A stretch of DNA of 64,000 bases from Shewanella basaltis (GTDB lineage Bacteria; Pseudomonadota; Gammaproteobacteria; Enterobacterales; Shewanellaceae): the NCBI RefSeq assembly GCF_023283885.1, contig NZ_JAKILA010000022.1, forward strand, positions 21,779-85,778, read 5' to 3'. Each line of letters starts with the position of its first letter. The first letter of the stretch is position 1. Below, piece after piece: positions 1-9,032 of this stretch. A program made the translations under genes and the position numbers. A model generated the notes under the pieces. The model was not told the origin of the DNA and did no database searches. It saw only the letters and a list, made by a program, of their open reading frames with translations.

Positions 1-627
1 AGACGCCATAAACGACACGGTACCAATGTCTGTTTCTGCGCTTAATGTCACATTGTAGTCTGTGTAGGTATCACCAAATAAATCTTCTACTACATCGCCT
101 TGTGAGTAACCATAGTGGAACGATAGGCTAAGCTTTTCAGTTAATGGGAAGCTGGCATTGGCTTGGATGTAGCTCCAATCGGTTTCGTCAGATGAGCCAG
201 AGACGTCAGAATCGGCGTTAACCACTTGAGAGTAACCAACATCTAACCATTTCCAGCCTAATACAATAGCGATTTCACCAAAATCAATGCTGGCACCAGC
301 ATCTGGGTAAGCGTAGTAAAGGTAACTTACATCGTAAGTGAGGTCCTCTGTGAAATTACCGCCATATCCACCATAAAAATCTAATTCGTAGCTGGTTTCG
401 TCACCAAAATCGACGTTAGAAGCCCAAGTACCAGCGTAAAAGCCTGAGTCATGGGCGTAGTCAAGACCGCCTTGAATGGCTGCTTCATTGCTGGTTTGTG
501 TGGTACCGCGCCATAAATAATTAGACGTTGCGCCAATATTGCCAGTGACTTCTGCAAGGGCACTGCCGCTCAATAGTAAGCCTGTTGATAATGCAATTGC
601 TTGATATAGTGATTTTTTCATCTTCAT
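1..627 (-). CDS. TorF-family putative porin (partial, C-terminus outside window)
   Basis: The N-terminal 209 residues are in the window and the frame runs off the left edge. The protein begins with a basic start and a hydrophobic signal peptide ending near LLSGSALA. Mature sequence follows with the pattern of alternating aromatic and polar residues of an outer-membrane beta-barrel, including GNIGATSNYLWRGTTQT, typical of the TIGR02001/TorF-like porin family. That family is predicted to form outer-membrane channels; its substrate is not readable here. Two adjacent in-frame ATGs (627 and 621) are possible starts; the upstream AAGGGATGAAG serves the second one better. Transcription runs leftwards from the gap shared with the HU terminator. 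Confidence 0.8.
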   Translation of the reverse strand, partial: MKMKKSLYQAIALSTGLLLSGSALAEVTGNIGATSNYLWRGTTQTSNEAAIQGGLDYAHDSGFYAGTWASNVDFGDETSYELDFYGGYGGNFTEDLTYDVSYLYYAYPDAGASIDFGEIAIVLGWKWLDVGYSQVVNADSDVSGSSDETDWSYIQANASFPLTEKLSLSFHYGYSQGDVVEDLFGDTYTDYNVTLSAETDIGTVSFMAS

Positions 628-944
628 CCCTTAAAGTTTTATTGTCACTGAGTCATTTATTTATGCTTAAACGTACTCAATGGTGGTTTGTCTGATGATT
701 GATTAGCGAATCGCATGCCACTTTTTTTAATTATTTAAAATCAATGGCTTGATGATTTATGCTGCATTTTGTTGCATGAGTGTTGCGGCTTAATGATGCA
801 CTGCTGCACTTTTTTTGTGCAATCGTAAATCTTTAGTGATGGCTTGGAATTAAGTCATAAACTGAATTGATTTTGGATATTCATTACATTTTATCCATAA
901 AAAAACCTCCGTTAGGAGGCTTTTTTTAAAAGGATAAGCGAAGA
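628..944. other. Intergenic region between porin and HU genes
   Basis: This 317-bp AT-rich gap must hold the porin promoter (minus strand) and holds the HU terminator at its right end. I see no open frame with a convincing start and no clear operator. The long stretch 700-860 has no recognisable motif. Confidence 0.5.
899..927 (-). terminator. Rho-independent terminator of the HU gene
   Basis: The hairpin pairs GCCTCC with GGAGGC around a TAAC loop and is flanked by A/T runs on both sides. It lies 17 bp past the HU stop codon on the minus strand, where the U-tract would be seven bases long. Confidence 0.85.
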
Positions 945-1217
945 TTAGTTTACGCTGTCTTTTAATGTTTTACCGGCTTTAAATTTAGGTACTGTCGCTG
1001 CTGCGATTTGAATTTCTTTGCCAGTTTGTGGGTTACGGCCAGTGCGTGCGGCACGTTGAGTGGTTTCGAATGAACCAAAACCAACGATTGAAATCTTATC
1101 ACCATTTTTCATGGCTTCTGTTACCGCTTCTTCGAAAGATTTTAGTGCGCGGCCAGCTTCAGCTTTAGTTAGTTCTGCATTTTCTGCGATTTTTGCAATT
1201 AATTCACTTTTGTTCAT
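945..1217 (-). CDS. HU family DNA-binding protein
   Basis: This 90-residue protein matches the full length of bacterial HU. It has the N-terminal helical dimerisation part ([12 protein letters not shown]), the VGFGSFE turn, and the DNA-minor-groove arm around [10 protein letters not shown], including the conserved Pro that intercalates and bends DNA. HU is a nucleoid protein that binds DNA without strict sequence specificity. The C-terminal part ([11 protein letters not shown]) and AARTGRNP are closer to HU-beta than to HU-alpha of Escherichia coli, but I do not assign alpha or beta because the usual lon neighbour is absent. It is monocistronic, with its own terminator. Confidence 0.95.
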   Translation of the reverse strand: MNKSELIAKIAENAELTKAEAGRALKSFEEAVTEAMKNGDKISIVGFGSFETTQRAARTGRNPQTGKEIQIAAATVPKFKAGKTLKDSVN

Positions 1218-1373
1218 ATTGGTATTCTCTGCTTTCCATAGAAGTGTTTTTTAAAACCTCATTAACATGCCACAAGCCATGCAGGTTTAAAAGCACTTTA
1301 TCCTATAAATTCAGTATCTGTAATGGTTTTGGCGCAAAATAAGTCGAAATTATTGCCCTCAATAACATCAAAT

Positions 1374-2171
1374 TTACTCTTCTAGTAATTGATATAGGAT
1401 TTTTTTGACTAATTGCGGCTCAAAGGGTTTGTCACATAATGCGTTCACTCCAGCACTAAATACGTTACTTAAGTGAGTATCGTTTGCTTCAGATGACACC
1501 ATTAAAATTGGAATGTGAGATTGTTGGCTTTCGTTACGAATGTATTGCGTGAGTGCTAAGCCATCTACAGACGGCATGTTGTAGTCGGTAATGACTAGGT
1601 CATACATATTGTCTTTCATCAAGCTTATGGCTTGTTCACCATCCACTGCTTCGGTAATGAGCTGCATGCCTAAATTGCCAATGGTACGTTTTATGACATT
1701 ACGCGCCATGCGGCTGTCATCGACAACTAATACTCGAATATTGTGAACATCAAAGTGGCTCAAATCGAGTTCGTCATTACTGAGTAAATCAACGGTAGAG
1801 TTTAATGCTGTCGCTAAGTTTTCGGCGTTAAATGGTTTTGGCAGAATAGCCACCACACCTGACTGCCTAAATATTTCTAATTGTTCACGGCGGCATTCGC
1901 TGGAAACCAACATAAATTGAATATCGCTCAGCTCAGGGGTGTTTTTGATATATTGCAATAATTCCGTCGACTCACCATCAATAAAATGAAGGGCGCTGGC
2001 GATTAAATCAGGTTTATGTCGTTGAATAATGTCTTTGGCCTGATTAATTGTCGCGGCGGTTTGTATGCTGCTAACACCTTCTTGTTGCAACCGACTGATG
2101 ATGATTTTTCGCTGCGTGTCAGATGGTTCAACTAATAAGATGGACAGCTCGCTGGGTGATAAACTTGTCAT
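1374..2171 (-). CDS. Response regulator with two receiver domains, first one degenerate
   Basis: This 265-residue protein is made of two CheY-like receiver domains and no output domain. The second (about residues 145-262) has the acidic pair D151/D152, phosphoacceptor D196 in TDYNMP and K248, so it should accept phosphate. The first (about residues 10-128) keeps the fold and the Lys in LPKPF, but has E15-P16 in place of the acidic pair, and the phosphoacceptor position falls on Ala60. It therefore cannot be phosphorylated normally. The protein probably works through protein contacts, with the first receiver as a pseudo-receiver. No kinase is adjacent and the target is unknown. Confidence 0.9.
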   Translation of the reverse strand: MTSLSPSELSILLVEPSDTQRKIIISRLQQEGVSSIQTAATINQAKDIIQRHKPDLIASALHFIDGESTELLQYIKNTPELSDIQFMLVSSECRREQLEIFRQSGVVAILPKPFNAENLATALNSTVDLLSNDELDLSHFDVHNIRVLVVDDSRMARNVIKRTIGNLGMQLITEAVDGEQAISLMKDNMYDLVITDYNMPSVDGLALTQYIRNESQQSHIPILMVSSEANDTHLSNVFSAGVNALCDKPFEPQLVKKILYQLLEE

Positions 2172-2251
2172 AATTACTATTCCACGTTGGTGTTTTTATT
2201 TTTAGTATGTCGTAGGGGGATCCACAAAGGTTATCGATTCCCGTTTGCTTA

Positions 2252-2689
2252 TTATAGCTGTTTATGTTTTAGCGATTCATGATGCTTTGAGCCTAAATAA
2301 GTGGTGGTCACTTTTGATAACCCCACCCACCATTGAAAACCAACAAGTGAGACGAGCAACAGCCACAGTGGAATAAGTGGAATGTCGTATCCTTGAAACG
2401 CGAGTTTAACGTCGTTAGGTGTGATTTGATAAGCGATGATGGCGGTTGTGGTCATGGCTGTTAACCCAAGAGTTTGTAACGCAACATAACAAAGCAGCAC
2501 AACTTTGGTCCATTGCGCTTGAGTTAATATCCCCAATAACAGCGGTAAAACACCTAAGGTGAGTAAGTCAAATGCATAAAACGTGGTCATGCGCCACAGG
2601 GCGAACAGTGCAAGTAGTGCATACAGCGCCACCAATATTTTTACTCGTACCGGCATGGTGGATTGTACTCTCTGGTTCATATTGATCAT
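2252..2689 (-). CDS. Small integral membrane protein, unknown function
   Basis: The conceptual protein has about 145 residues and four hydrophobic segments (roughly LVALYALLALFAL, LTLGVLPLLLGIL, VVLLCYVALQTLGL and PLIPLWLLLVSLVGF), ending in a basic, His-containing tail. I do not recognise the family. The open frame extends further upstream, into the divergent neighbour, but a start near 2689 or 2680 (MNQRVQ) avoids that overlap. Neither has a good ribosome-binding site, so the exact start is uncertain. The gene diverges from the DUF4240 gene, with about 60 bp between them. Confidence 0.65.
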   Translation of the reverse strand: MINMNQRVQSTMPVRVKILVALYALLALFALWRMTTFYAFDLLTLGVLPLLLGILTQAQWTKVVLLCYVALQTLGLTAMTTTAIIAYQITPNDVKLAFQGYDIPLIPLWLLLVSLVGFQWWVGLSKVTTTYLGSKHHESLKHKQL

Positions 2690-2746
2690 CTGGCGGTAAA
2701 ATTTGAGGTAGAATATCGCACAAATGCGTGATGTGGATATATTTTG

Positions 2747-3256
2747 ATGACAGAAACTGATTTTTGGATACTGGTTACACGTGAACAACTTGAACAATCT
2801 TCTGATTATATTGCCAAGCAATTGCGCGATAAATTGCAAGCGTTAGATAATGAATCACTAAAAGCGTTCGATAAAATGTTTGGTCAGCAATTGCGACGCA
2901 GTTATTCGTGGTCAGTCTGGGGAGCGGCTTACATTATTACTGGCTGTGATAGCGATTATGCCTTTGCTGAGTTTAGGTGTTTTTTATTGTCTTTAGGACA
3001 ACAATGGTATGACAAGATTGTAGCCGATCCTGATTGCTTGGGGGCGTTAACCCACTGGCCTCTGGTAGATGATTATGCTTATCCTTTTATTGAGGATTAT
3101 GACCTTATTGCCGGGCAAATTTATGAAGACCGTACAGGCAACGAATTACCTTTCGTGCCCTCAGGACAGCACCAGCCAGTGGGTAAAAAATTCAGCACCA
3201 AACCCAAGGTTATGCGTCAGACTTATCCTTTATTAAGTGCTCGTTTTCCATTTTAA
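2747..3256 (+). CDS. DUF4240 domain-containing protein
   Basis: This 169-residue soluble protein starts with MTETDFW and contains the block SVWGAAYIITGCDSDYAFAEFRCFLLSLGQ. That is characteristic of DUF4240, a family of unknown biochemical function whose members occur widely, often near toxin or immunity-like loci. Nothing around it here suggests such a locus. A TTG lies one codon upstream of the chosen ATG. There is no signal peptide or membrane segment. It reads away from the membrane-protein gene at 2252-2689. Confidence 0.8.
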   Translation: MTETDFWILVTREQLEQSSDYIAKQLRDKLQALDNESLKAFDKMFGQQLRRSYSWSVWGAAYIITGCDSDYAFAEFRCFLLSLGQQWYDKIVADPDCLGALTHWPLVDDYAYPFIEDYDLIAGQIYEDRTGNELPFVPSGQHQPVGKKFSTKPKVMRQTYPLLSARFPF

Positions 3257-3409
3257 TTGCCTCGTTTTTATTTGTTCTGTTAAGCGTTGGTTCAGCAAGT
3301 GAGCGCTACAGTGTGTACATCAAGGTTGTCTGTGTGATGACCTATTTGCCCACGGCACACAACATCTTGTGATCATGGGTATCACTTACTCGCTATTTGG
3401 AGATGAATG

Positions 3410-3940
3410 ATGAACGTGAAATATGTACTGTTAGCCTCGGTATTGGTTGCTCAATCGGCTATGGCTGCTGATAACACTGATCCTAACCCGTTAACGGAAG
3501 TGGGCGTGGTGAAAGTTGAATGGCAAAATCCAAAAGACTATCGTGACATTAAAACCTCTACCGAGCGCCAGTCTCGTTTTGAGGCTCGCCTATTTGAAAC
3601 CTTAACGAAAAATATCAACAAACAAGCTGAAAAATCGCTTAAACCGGGACAAACATTGTTTTTGCAAGTGACTGACCTTGATTTGGCCGGCGATATGCGG
3701 CCAACGTTTGGTGCAACCCCTGGTGATTTACGTGTGGTGAAGGATTTATACCCACCAAGAGCAACGTTTAGTTACACAATTAATGAAGGCGATAAGGTGG
3801 TTTTGTCAGGTGAAGAGAAAATTACTGACATGAGTTTTATGTATAACTCACAGCGTTTAAATGACCGACCATTTCAGTATGAAACCACCTTGTTTACGGA
3901 CTGGTTAAAAAAGGACATTGAACCTAAAATATCGCAATAA
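3410..3940 (+). CDS. DUF3016 domain-containing secreted protein
   Basis: A cleavable signal peptide (MNVKYVLLASVLVAQSAMAA) is followed by about 155 mature residues. The conserved features are VKVEWQNPKDYRDI near the N-terminus and LFLQVTDLDLAGDMRP in the centre. These mark DUF3016, a periplasmic family of unknown function in gammaproteobacteria. The second of two tandem ATGs (3407, 3410) is seven bases from GGAG and is preferred. The gene is monocistronic and is followed by a strong hairpin terminator. Confidence 0.82.
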   Translation: MNVKYVLLASVLVAQSAMAADNTDPNPLTEVGVVKVEWQNPKDYRDIKTSTERQSRFEARLFETLTKNINKQAEKSLKPGQTLFLQVTDLDLAGDMRPTFGATPGDLRVVKDLYPPRATFSYTINEGDKVVLSGEEKITDMSFMYNSQRLNDRPFQYETTLFTDWLKKDIEPKISQ

Positions 3941-3984
3941 AAATACCCAACCGCGACGCATTGTATTGTGATCAGGCCAACGTG

Positions 3985-4019
3985 AAGCCCCCGATAATTG
4001 CGGGGGATTGGGGGCTTTT
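3985..4019 (+). terminator. Rho-independent terminator after DUF3016 gene
   Basis: AAGCCCCC pairs with GGGGGCTT, and an inner CCCCCG/CGGGGG arm is also possible. TTTT follows. It sits between two convergent genes. Confidence 0.75.
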
Positions 4020-4022
4020 GAG

Positions 4023-4331
4023 TTATTTAGACAGTTTAAACACTTGCAGCGTTTGTAACAGAGTGGCTAATTTTTTTACAAATTTTTCTAAGGTTTCTGG
4101 CGCCACATGTGTGCTGTTTTGCATGGTATCAAATTCAATCACAAGTTCTTGTACGTAAGGCAGAAAGCGGTTGCTACTTTCGGTAAAACCTTGGTCTTCA
4201 GTAAAAATCGCCACAAATTTACCGTGACCAGCTTTACGTAATTCGTCTAAGCGCTCATCAGAATCAATGGCTTGTCTATAGGCTATTTGCAGGTTTTCTT
4301 TTATCTGTAGAAAAACATTGGTATACGGCAT
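4023..4331 (-). CDS. Small conserved-looking hypothetical protein
   Basis: This 102-residue soluble, mostly helical protein starts at MPYTNVFLQIKENL and has no signal peptide or membrane segment. The chosen ATG is about nine bases from GAGG, while a longer frame from 4349 has a poorer site. The sequence contains GKFVAIFTEDQGF and a Leu-rich C-terminal helix (LEKFVKKLATLLQTL) that may mediate oligomerisation. I do not recognise the family. It converges on the DUF3016 gene and diverges from the TraB/GumN gene. Confidence 0.65.
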   Translation of the reverse strand: MPYTNVFLQIKENLQIAYRQAIDSDERLDELRKAGHGKFVAIFTEDQGFTESSNRFLPYVQELVIEFDTMQNSTHVAPETLEKFVKKLATLLQTLQVFKLSK

Positions 4332-4383
4332 AATTGCCTCATAGTGCATGGGTAAACAATAAAACTAATTATAAGGAGCTGCT

Positions 4384-5292
4384 ATGCAGGCAACAAGGAA
4401 AAGTCGGTTTAATTTTAATATCAGTTTGATTTATCGTCAGTTACACCGTAACACCAAGCAACTTTTTACGCTGTTACTGTGCCTATCGGCACTCCCCGCT
4501 GTGGCTGTGGATTCGCCCATTTTTTATAAAATTGAATATCAGCAGCAGCGGGCTTATTTGCTCGGTTCAATCCATATTGGCCAAGCAAATTTTTACCCTT
4601 TAGCTCAACATATCGAGTCTGCCTTTAATCAGTCTGATGCCTTGGCGGTTGAGGCTGACATTACTCAGGGGAACATGGCGGCGTTGTTGCAGCAATATGG
4701 GGGGTTGTCACCCGATATTGCAGCCGATGTAGACCATACCCGTAAAGAATATTGCCAACGCAATCAAGCCATGTGTCAAGCGATAGCACCTTATGCACCT
4801 TGGCTGCAGTCAACACAAATAAGCGTAAACCGTTTTGCGGCGTTAGGATACAGCGCAGAGCAAGGGGTTGATGCCTATTTTACTGCTAATATAAAAGATA
4901 AAGCCTTGATTGAGCTTGAAAGTATTGAGTTTCAATTTGAGCTTATTTCATCGTTTTCAGATGCTACTCAAATACAGATGCTCGATGATGCCATTAATGC
5001 CAGTGATGCAGAAATGCTTGATTTGATCCACGCTTGGCGTCAAGGTGACGCTAAGGCTTTAGCGCAGATAATGGAGGCGCAAGCGGGCGAGTCAGATGAG
5101 TTTTTAGAAAAACTATTGTGGCAGCGTAACCACTCTATGACGCATAAAATCATTGAGTTATTACAAAATAAAGCTCAAAAACAGTTGTTTATTGTGGTGG
5201 GCGCAGGGCACATTGTTGGTCAGCAAGCGATTCCTGATTTGCTTAAACAACAAGGTGCCACAGTAACTCGATGCACCTTGTTTCAATGTTGA
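4384..5292 (+). CDS. TraB/GumN family protein (Tiki-like putative metalloprotease)
   Basis: This 302-residue protein has a long N-terminal lead with a hydrophobic segment (LFTLLLCLSALPAVAV), consistent with export. The mature part carries LLGSIHIGQ at its start and VVGAGHIVGQ near its end, the two conserved GxxH blocks of the TraB/GumN (PF01963) fold. In the related Tiki proteases these blocks hold metal ligands. No substrate can be inferred. A strong AAGGAG lies six bases before the ATG. It converges on cmoM. Confidence 0.88.
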   Translation: MQATRKSRFNFNISLIYRQLHRNTKQLFTLLLCLSALPAVAVDSPIFYKIEYQQQRAYLLGSIHIGQANFYPLAQHIESAFNQSDALAVEADITQGNMAALLQQYGGLSPDIAADVDHTRKEYCQRNQAMCQAIAPYAPWLQSTQISVNRFAALGYSAEQGVDAYFTANIKDKALIELESIEFQFELISSFSDATQIQMLDDAINASDAEMLDLIHAWRQGDAKALAQIMEAQAGESDEFLEKLLWQRNHSMTHKIIELLQNKAQKQLFIVVGAGHIVGQQAIPDLLKQQGATVTRCTLFQC

Positions 5293-5309
5293 TGATGGGC
5301 GGTGAGTTG

Positions 5310-6092
5310 TTACCGCGTTTGTGGTGCTGGTGATTGCGCTAAAAAATGAACATAACGGCCAAGCGATAAATAAGGCTCGCGTTGTGAATAAGCCAGCTCC
5401 ATTTCAATCAATTGCTGAGTGTCAAAATCTGCGGGTAAGTGTTTTTTGAGGTAATCGTTAATGACTCTTACCCCAGACTGAGTCAGCATGGTCAGTTGCC
5501 ACTGTGCAAACCACTGGCGCACATCTTCGATGTATAACGGATGTGTAGGGGTGAGGCCAACTTTCTTTTTGACCACAAAATCACGTTTTACATAGTCAAA
5601 GTTACCTGACACTAGGCTGTGAAATCGTAATGCTTCTTTGTTAAAAAACATCAACGAAAATAACCCATTGGGTTTAAGTAACGTTAAGAGCCCAGCCAGT
5701 GTTGTTTTAGCGTCAATGAGCCATTCAGCTACCGCGTGGCACAATATGACATCAAAGTGCCCATATTGTGCTGCTGTTAAGGCCTGAATCGGGCTGTGCA
5801 CTAACTCAATGGATAAGGGAATATCGGAAGCGGCAATTTGCTGTTGTGCCAGAGCGAGCATTTGCTCTGATATATCGCAAAGCACAACGTCGTGACCTTG
5901 TGCTGCAAGCTTTTGACTCAAAAAACCAAATCCCCCGCCGGCATCTAAAATCCGTAGTTTTGGCTTTTGAAGCTTAGCAAGTTCAGGCGTTAGGTCGCGC
6001 CATAATACCGCGGCTCTAATTTCACCTTTGGTGGTGCCATAAATATTTTGCGCAAACTTAAGGCTCAGTTTATCGAAGTTTTTATCTTGCAC
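5310..6092 (-). CDS. cmoM: tRNA 5-carboxymethoxyuridine methyltransferase CmoM
   Basis: This is a 260-residue SAM-dependent methyltransferase. The N-terminus (MQDKNFDKLSLKFAQNIYGTTKG) closely follows E. coli CmoM (formerly SmtA), then the SAM-binding motif I LDAGGGFGFLS and the acidic residue of VVLCDISEQML. The C-terminal GVRVINDYL and REPYLSLGRYVHF blocks are also diagnostic. CmoM methylates cmo5U34 to mcmo5U in the anticodon wobble position of some tRNAs. Translation starts at a GTG at 6092. CmoA and CmoB, which make its substrate, are not in the window. Confidence 0.93.
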   Translation of the reverse strand: MQDKNFDKLSLKFAQNIYGTTKGEIRAAVLWRDLTPELAKLQKPKLRILDAGGGFGFLSQKLAAQGHDVVLCDISEQMLALAQQQIAASDIPLSIELVHSPIQALTAAQYGHFDVILCHAVAEWLIDAKTTLAGLLTLLKPNGLFSLMFFNKEALRFHSLVSGNFDYVKRDFVVKKKVGLTPTHPLYIEDVRQWFAQWQLTMLTQSGVRVINDYLKKHLPADFDTQQLIEMELAYSQREPYLSLGRYVHFLAQSPAPQTR

Positions 6093-6369
6093 GGTTTCAT
6101 CACGTTTGACGTCTACTTAAGTGATGTCATTGTCTCATTGAGAGTTAAAAAAGGTAAAGATAAATCATCAATTGTAGGCGGCCAGTCAAGCAGATATATC
6201 AAGATGATTAAAAACCTATACTGACATTAAACGCATTTAACAATTAGCCGTTTAGTATCGACAACTCAGTAAGGTATAATGGCTGATTAACCGTTTTGCA
6301 GCTTTGTATTGGGCTGCCTGTATAGGGTACAACATTGTGAGTCACGACTACGCTATCGAATTAAAAGCG

Positions 6370-7203
6370 ATGCCTTCGCTTTTGTCTTTGTATCGCAAAA
6401 TTCTGTTTGGACGAAAGCCAGGCTGGGATAAGCAACCGTTACCAAAGATTTATGTGCAAGCACCCGATGTGGTGTTGTCACAGGACAAAATTCGCCAATA
6501 TGCAGAGGTGTGTGGCTTTGAGTTTGACGGGGTGACATTACCGCCAACGTATTTATATGTGTGGGCATTTCGGTTGCATGCAACCATTTTTACGCATAAA
6601 GCCGTCACATTTCCGTTGTTGGGGATGATCCATCTTAAAAATAGCATTAGTGTTTTTCGACCTGTAAAAGTAGATGAAACCGTCACGGTACAATGTGAAC
6701 TTTCAGCAAGTCGCCATACTGATTCAGGGCTTGAGTTTGACTTGGTTTCTAAGGTGTTTGTGGCCGATGAATTAGTATGGCAAGCCTTGTCGACTTATTT
6801 GTATCGTATTGATACACCAGGTCGCCGAGCGCGCCCACCTAAAGCGTCAGACATGTTTTGGGAAAATGTTCAGCAATGGCGTTTAACAGATGATTTAGGC
6901 CGGCGTTACGCGAAAGCGTCTGGTGATTATAACCTGATCCACTTGCATCCATTGTTGTCAAAACGATTTGGATTTGAGCGCGTACTTGCCCATGGTATGT
7001 GGTCTAAAGCCCGAGCATTATCGCAATTAATGCCCTTTATAGGCGATAAGCCTTTTCAAGTTGATGTTGAGTTTAAGCTCCCTGTCTTTATGCCATCTGA
7101 AGTCACGTTTGGCTTTGAAAGTATTGAAAACGGTAAACGTTTTGAAATGCGCGATGTTAAAGGGCGTAGACCCCATTTGCTGGGTAATGTGACCTATTTA
7201 TAA
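6370..7203 (+). CDS. MaoC-like (R)-specific enoyl-CoA hydratase / acyl dehydratase
   Basis: The chosen start gives 277 residues forming two hot-dog domains. The C-terminal domain carries the hydratase-2 signature ASGDYNLIHLHPLLSKRFGF, with the catalytic Asp and His, followed by LAHGMWSKA. The N-terminal half (HLKNSISVFRPV, then VTVQCELSASR) is the degenerate partner fold that shapes the acyl pocket. The enzyme probably hydrates trans-2-enoyl-CoA, but the acyl chain is unknown. The frame is open upstream to a TTG at 6304 with a GTG at 6337. I choose ATG 6370 because similarity-like sequence begins there, but the start is not certain. Confidence 0.85.
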   Translation: MPSLLSLYRKILFGRKPGWDKQPLPKIYVQAPDVVLSQDKIRQYAEVCGFEFDGVTLPPTYLYVWAFRLHATIFTHKAVTFPLLGMIHLKNSISVFRPVKVDETVTVQCELSASRHTDSGLEFDLVSKVFVADELVWQALSTYLYRIDTPGRRARPPKASDMFWENVQQWRLTDDLGRRYAKASGDYNLIHLHPLLSKRFGFERVLAHGMWSKARALSQLMPFIGDKPFQVDVEFKLPVFMPSEVTFGFESIENGKRFEMRDVKGRRPHLLGNVTYL

Positions 7204-7213
7204 GCGAAAGGTT

Positions 7214-7243
7214 AAAGCTCAAGTCAATGACTTGAGCTTTTTT
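7214..7243. terminator. Bidirectional terminator between MaoC-like and MscS genes
   Basis: AAGCTCAAGTC pairs with GACTTGAGCTT around a very short loop, followed by T7. It lies between two convergent stop codons. Confidence 0.85.
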
Positions 7244-7253
7244 GTTGATGCGA

Positions 7254-8903
7254 TTACTTTTGATAAATATGCACATCGCGCTGCGGAAATGGAATGCTAA
7301 TTCCTTCTGCGTCGAAGCGCATTTTCACTGCGCGGGTAATGTCCCAATACACTTCCCAGTAATCGTCTGGTTTTACCCATGGACGTACAATAAAGTCGAC
7401 CGATGATTCGCCTAAGGTATGCAGTTTTACAATGGGTTCTGGTTGGGGATGAACTTTAGGGTGTTGTTCAACAATGCTTTTTAAAATCGTTTCAGCATGT
7501 TCTATGTTGTCGCTGTAACTAATCCCAAAAGTCATGTCTACTCGGCGTTGGTGTTCGGCGGTGATATTGTTAATGGTATCGCCCCAGATTTTATTGTTAG
7601 GCACAATTAATCTCTGGTTATCTAAGGTTTTAATGGTGGTCGATACCAGGCTCATGTGGCTAACTCGCCCGGTTACACCTGCAGCATTTATTAAGTTACC
7701 AACATCAAATGGGCGATAAATTAAAATCATCATGCCAGAGGCAAAGTTTGACAGGGTGTCTTGTAATGCAAAACCAATAATCACACCAGCAATACCAAAC
7801 CCAGCAAGTAATGGGCCCAATTCAAAACCTAGCTGCGACAGCGCAATTAATAGCCCTAGGGCATAAACGACTTTGCTTGATAACGAGATAAAAAACTCTT
7901 GTAACAGTTGGCTAAATTGCAATTTCGACGCTCTAACCGTTTTAGCCATAATTTGTGTCACCACTTTGGCAACTAAGCTGGTGACAAACAAAATAAATAA
8001 AAACACCAATATTTTAAAGGTTAAGTTTGGACCGTTATTGATGGTTTGATCTTTAATTACTTTTGCCCAGCCCTGGAGTAGGTTAGACGCGACGCTAAAA
8101 TTCAACACATCTTGGGTAATGTCGCCAGACACGCTAAACAAGGTTTGTTTTATTTGCGATACATTTTGCCCTAAGCTTTCAAGGATAGTGGCTGAAATCG
8201 CTAAGCTTGAGCTGTTTTGGCCTAACCGCTCTTTTAACGCGAGCACGTTTGCTTTTTGTTCAGCGCTGATATCGGCACCCGCTTTGGCCGCTTCAGCAAC
8301 CGCTTTTTGTAATTCGTCTTGGGTGTAATTCACCAAACTGTCAAATTGATCTGCCCGCTGTAACATAAAGTCGGTAAATGTTTGCTTTTGCGTGGCCACA
8401 TCAATACCTAGGGTTTCTGCCCATTGTAGCGTGTCTAACGTGGCCTTTAAGTAATGGTCACGCTCAAATTCGCGATTAGACATGGCGCTAACTATTTTGC
8501 TGTCGTCGCTAGTGCCGAGTTTGCTGCTTAATAATGCTAAGTCGGCATCTAAATAATTAATCACCTGACCTAAAAACACCAATTGATTTTGCACTAATGG
8601 AATAAGGTATTGTGGCTCGGTTGTACCAGATGTTATTAACTGGTCAATTTCATCACGTAATTGAGATGACTTATTTTTAATACGATACTCGATAATTGTT
8701 CGCATCTCGCCTTTTGCAGCTGACAACCGTTTTGTGTCATGGTCAATGGTGTGTTGCAATAAGGTTATTTTATCAAGTGTGGGAGTATCAATATTGCCAC
8801 TGGTTGTTTCTGGAACAGCTGCAGGTATTTCTTGAGCAGATAATGATGGGACCATCAACAATGTGGTCATCAATAAAAGTAAAGCGGGTAACATCCGTAA
8901 CAT
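7254..8903 (-). CDS. Mechanosensitive ion channel protein, MscS family with extended N-terminus
   Basis: This 549-residue protein starts with a signal peptide (MLRMLPALLLLMTTLLMVPSLSAQ). A roughly 250-residue, mostly helical periplasmic region follows. Several membrane spans come next (from about LTFKILVFLFILFVTSLV). The last is the Gly/Ala-rich pore helix around AGFGIAGVIIGFALQD. The cytoplasmic MscS beta domain follows (RPFDVGNLI, VPNNKIWGDTI). MscS channels open under membrane tension and release osmolytes during hypo-osmotic shock. The extra N-terminal domain is larger than in E. coli MscS (286 aa) and smaller than in MscK. The gene is monocistronic. Confidence 0.93.
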   Translation of the reverse strand: MLRMLPALLLLMTTLLMVPSLSAQEIPAAVPETTSGNIDTPTLDKITLLQHTIDHDTKRLSAAKGEMRTIIEYRIKNKSSQLRDEIDQLITSGTTEPQYLIPLVQNQLVFLGQVINYLDADLALLSSKLGTSDDSKIVSAMSNREFERDHYLKATLDTLQWAETLGIDVATQKQTFTDFMLQRADQFDSLVNYTQDELQKAVAEAAKAGADISAEQKANVLALKERLGQNSSSLAISATILESLGQNVSQIKQTLFSVSGDITQDVLNFSVASNLLQGWAKVIKDQTINNGPNLTFKILVFLFILFVTSLVAKVVTQIMAKTVRASKLQFSQLLQEFFISLSSKVVYALGLLIALSQLGFELGPLLAGFGIAGVIIGFALQDTLSNFASGMMILIYRPFDVGNLINAAGVTGRVSHMSLVSTTIKTLDNQRLIVPNNKIWGDTINNITAEHQRRVDMTFGISYSDNIEHAETILKSIVEQHPKVHPQPEPIVKLHTLGESSVDFIVRPWVKPDDYWEVYWDITRAVKMRFDAEGISIPFPQRDVHIYQK

Positions 8904-9032
8904 CTAAGCGCGTCCTATGAGGCTAAATTGCGATTATGATAGTAGAAAAGGGTTAACGGGGCTATGTTCAGCAATGTTATTGGTAAGGATATTTGTTAAA
9001 CTTACAGCCATTATTGATTAAAGGTACTCAAC

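Noticed and set aside
3961..4158. 65-codon plus-strand frame opposite the small hypothetical gene
   Set aside because: Spans a terminator and lies antisense to a gene with a better start and composition.
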